Shown here piece after piece: positions 39,683 to 39,697 of a DNA stretch of 39,697 bases. This DNA comes from Bacteroidales bacterium (GTDB lineage Bacteria > Bacteroidota > Bacteroidia > Bacteroidales > F082): contig JAFRRE010000111.1 of the NCBI GenBank assembly GCA_017428285.1, forward strand, positions 1 through 39,697, read 5' to 3'. The notes under the pieces are model-generated. The model saw nothing but the letters and a program-made list of their open reading frames with translations, ran no database searches and was not told the DNA's origin. Numbering within the stretch: the stretch's first letter is position 1; each line of letters opens with the position of its first letter. A program made the translations under genes and the position numbers.

Positions 39683-39697
39683 ATGAATAGAGGATAC
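39683..39697 (+). CDS. Start of a gene cut by the window edge
   Basis: Only five codons (MNRGY) are visible after a good promoter. Nothing can be said of the product. Confidence 0.35.

Overview
The window looks like chromosome from an uncultured member of the Bacteroidales. The evidence is the Bacteroidetes-type promoter (a TAnnTTTG -7 box with a TTTG-like -33 box about 20 nt away), near absence of Shine-Dalgarno sites, a gingipain-family (C25) protease with a type IX secretion sorting domain, BspA-type leucine-rich repeats, a meso-diaminopimelate dehydrogenase, and several families of short dispersed palindromic repeats. No database search was possible; family names come from motifs read by eye.

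Left block (about 1-17.6 kb): every gene is on the minus strand and most look accessory or defence-related. In transcription order (right to left) they are a AAA+ ATPase, an AbiEi/AbiEii toxin-antitoxin pair, an unknown protein behind a nested-palindrome leader, a probably frameshifted DUF262/DUF1524-type fragment, two overlapping small unknown genes, a 3' remnant of a DUF2779 gene, a small unknown gene, an McrBC methyl-DNA restriction pair, an unknown 207-aa protein, an intact DUF2779 nuclease, a cytoplasmic BspA-type LRR protein, a stand-alone PD-(D/E)XK nuclease, a small LRR protein, a coiled-coil protein, a membrane-anchored LRR protein, a 74-aa protein, and a sigma-like/Sel1 fusion. Two features tie the block together. 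Many genes carry close copies of one promoter with a conserved 20-nt spacer. At least five genes also share a leader motif that folds as a small hairpin 8-10 nt before the start codon. This leader hairpin and the apparently shuffled, cassette-like genes behind it are the best candidate here for something undescribed.

Middle (17.7-25.5 kb): ordinary chromosomal genes. A minus-strand series upp, a sodium:neurotransmitter-type symporter and a membrane-anchored helix-hairpin-helix protein is separated by REP-like repeats. A small alanine/glutamate-rich protein and dnaX lie on the plus strand, and a polysaccharide-deacetylase-like/acyltransferase-like pair lies on the minus strand. REP-like repeats have entered coding sequence in the HhH gene, in the dnaX linker and at the 3' end of the deacetylase-like gene.

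Right (25.7-39.7 kb): an M13 lipoprotein peptidase, a PlsC-type acyltransferase, an unknown two-helix membrane protein, a secreted FISUMP-like surface protein, a GH3 glycosidase lipoprotein, diaminopimelate dehydrogenase, a C25/T9SS protease and a secreted protein with TSP3-like calcium-binding repeats. The window ends five codons into a plus-strand gene. No rRNA, tRNA, CRISPR array, intact insertion sequence or integrase was recognised. No gene-free stretch exceeds about 300 bases.
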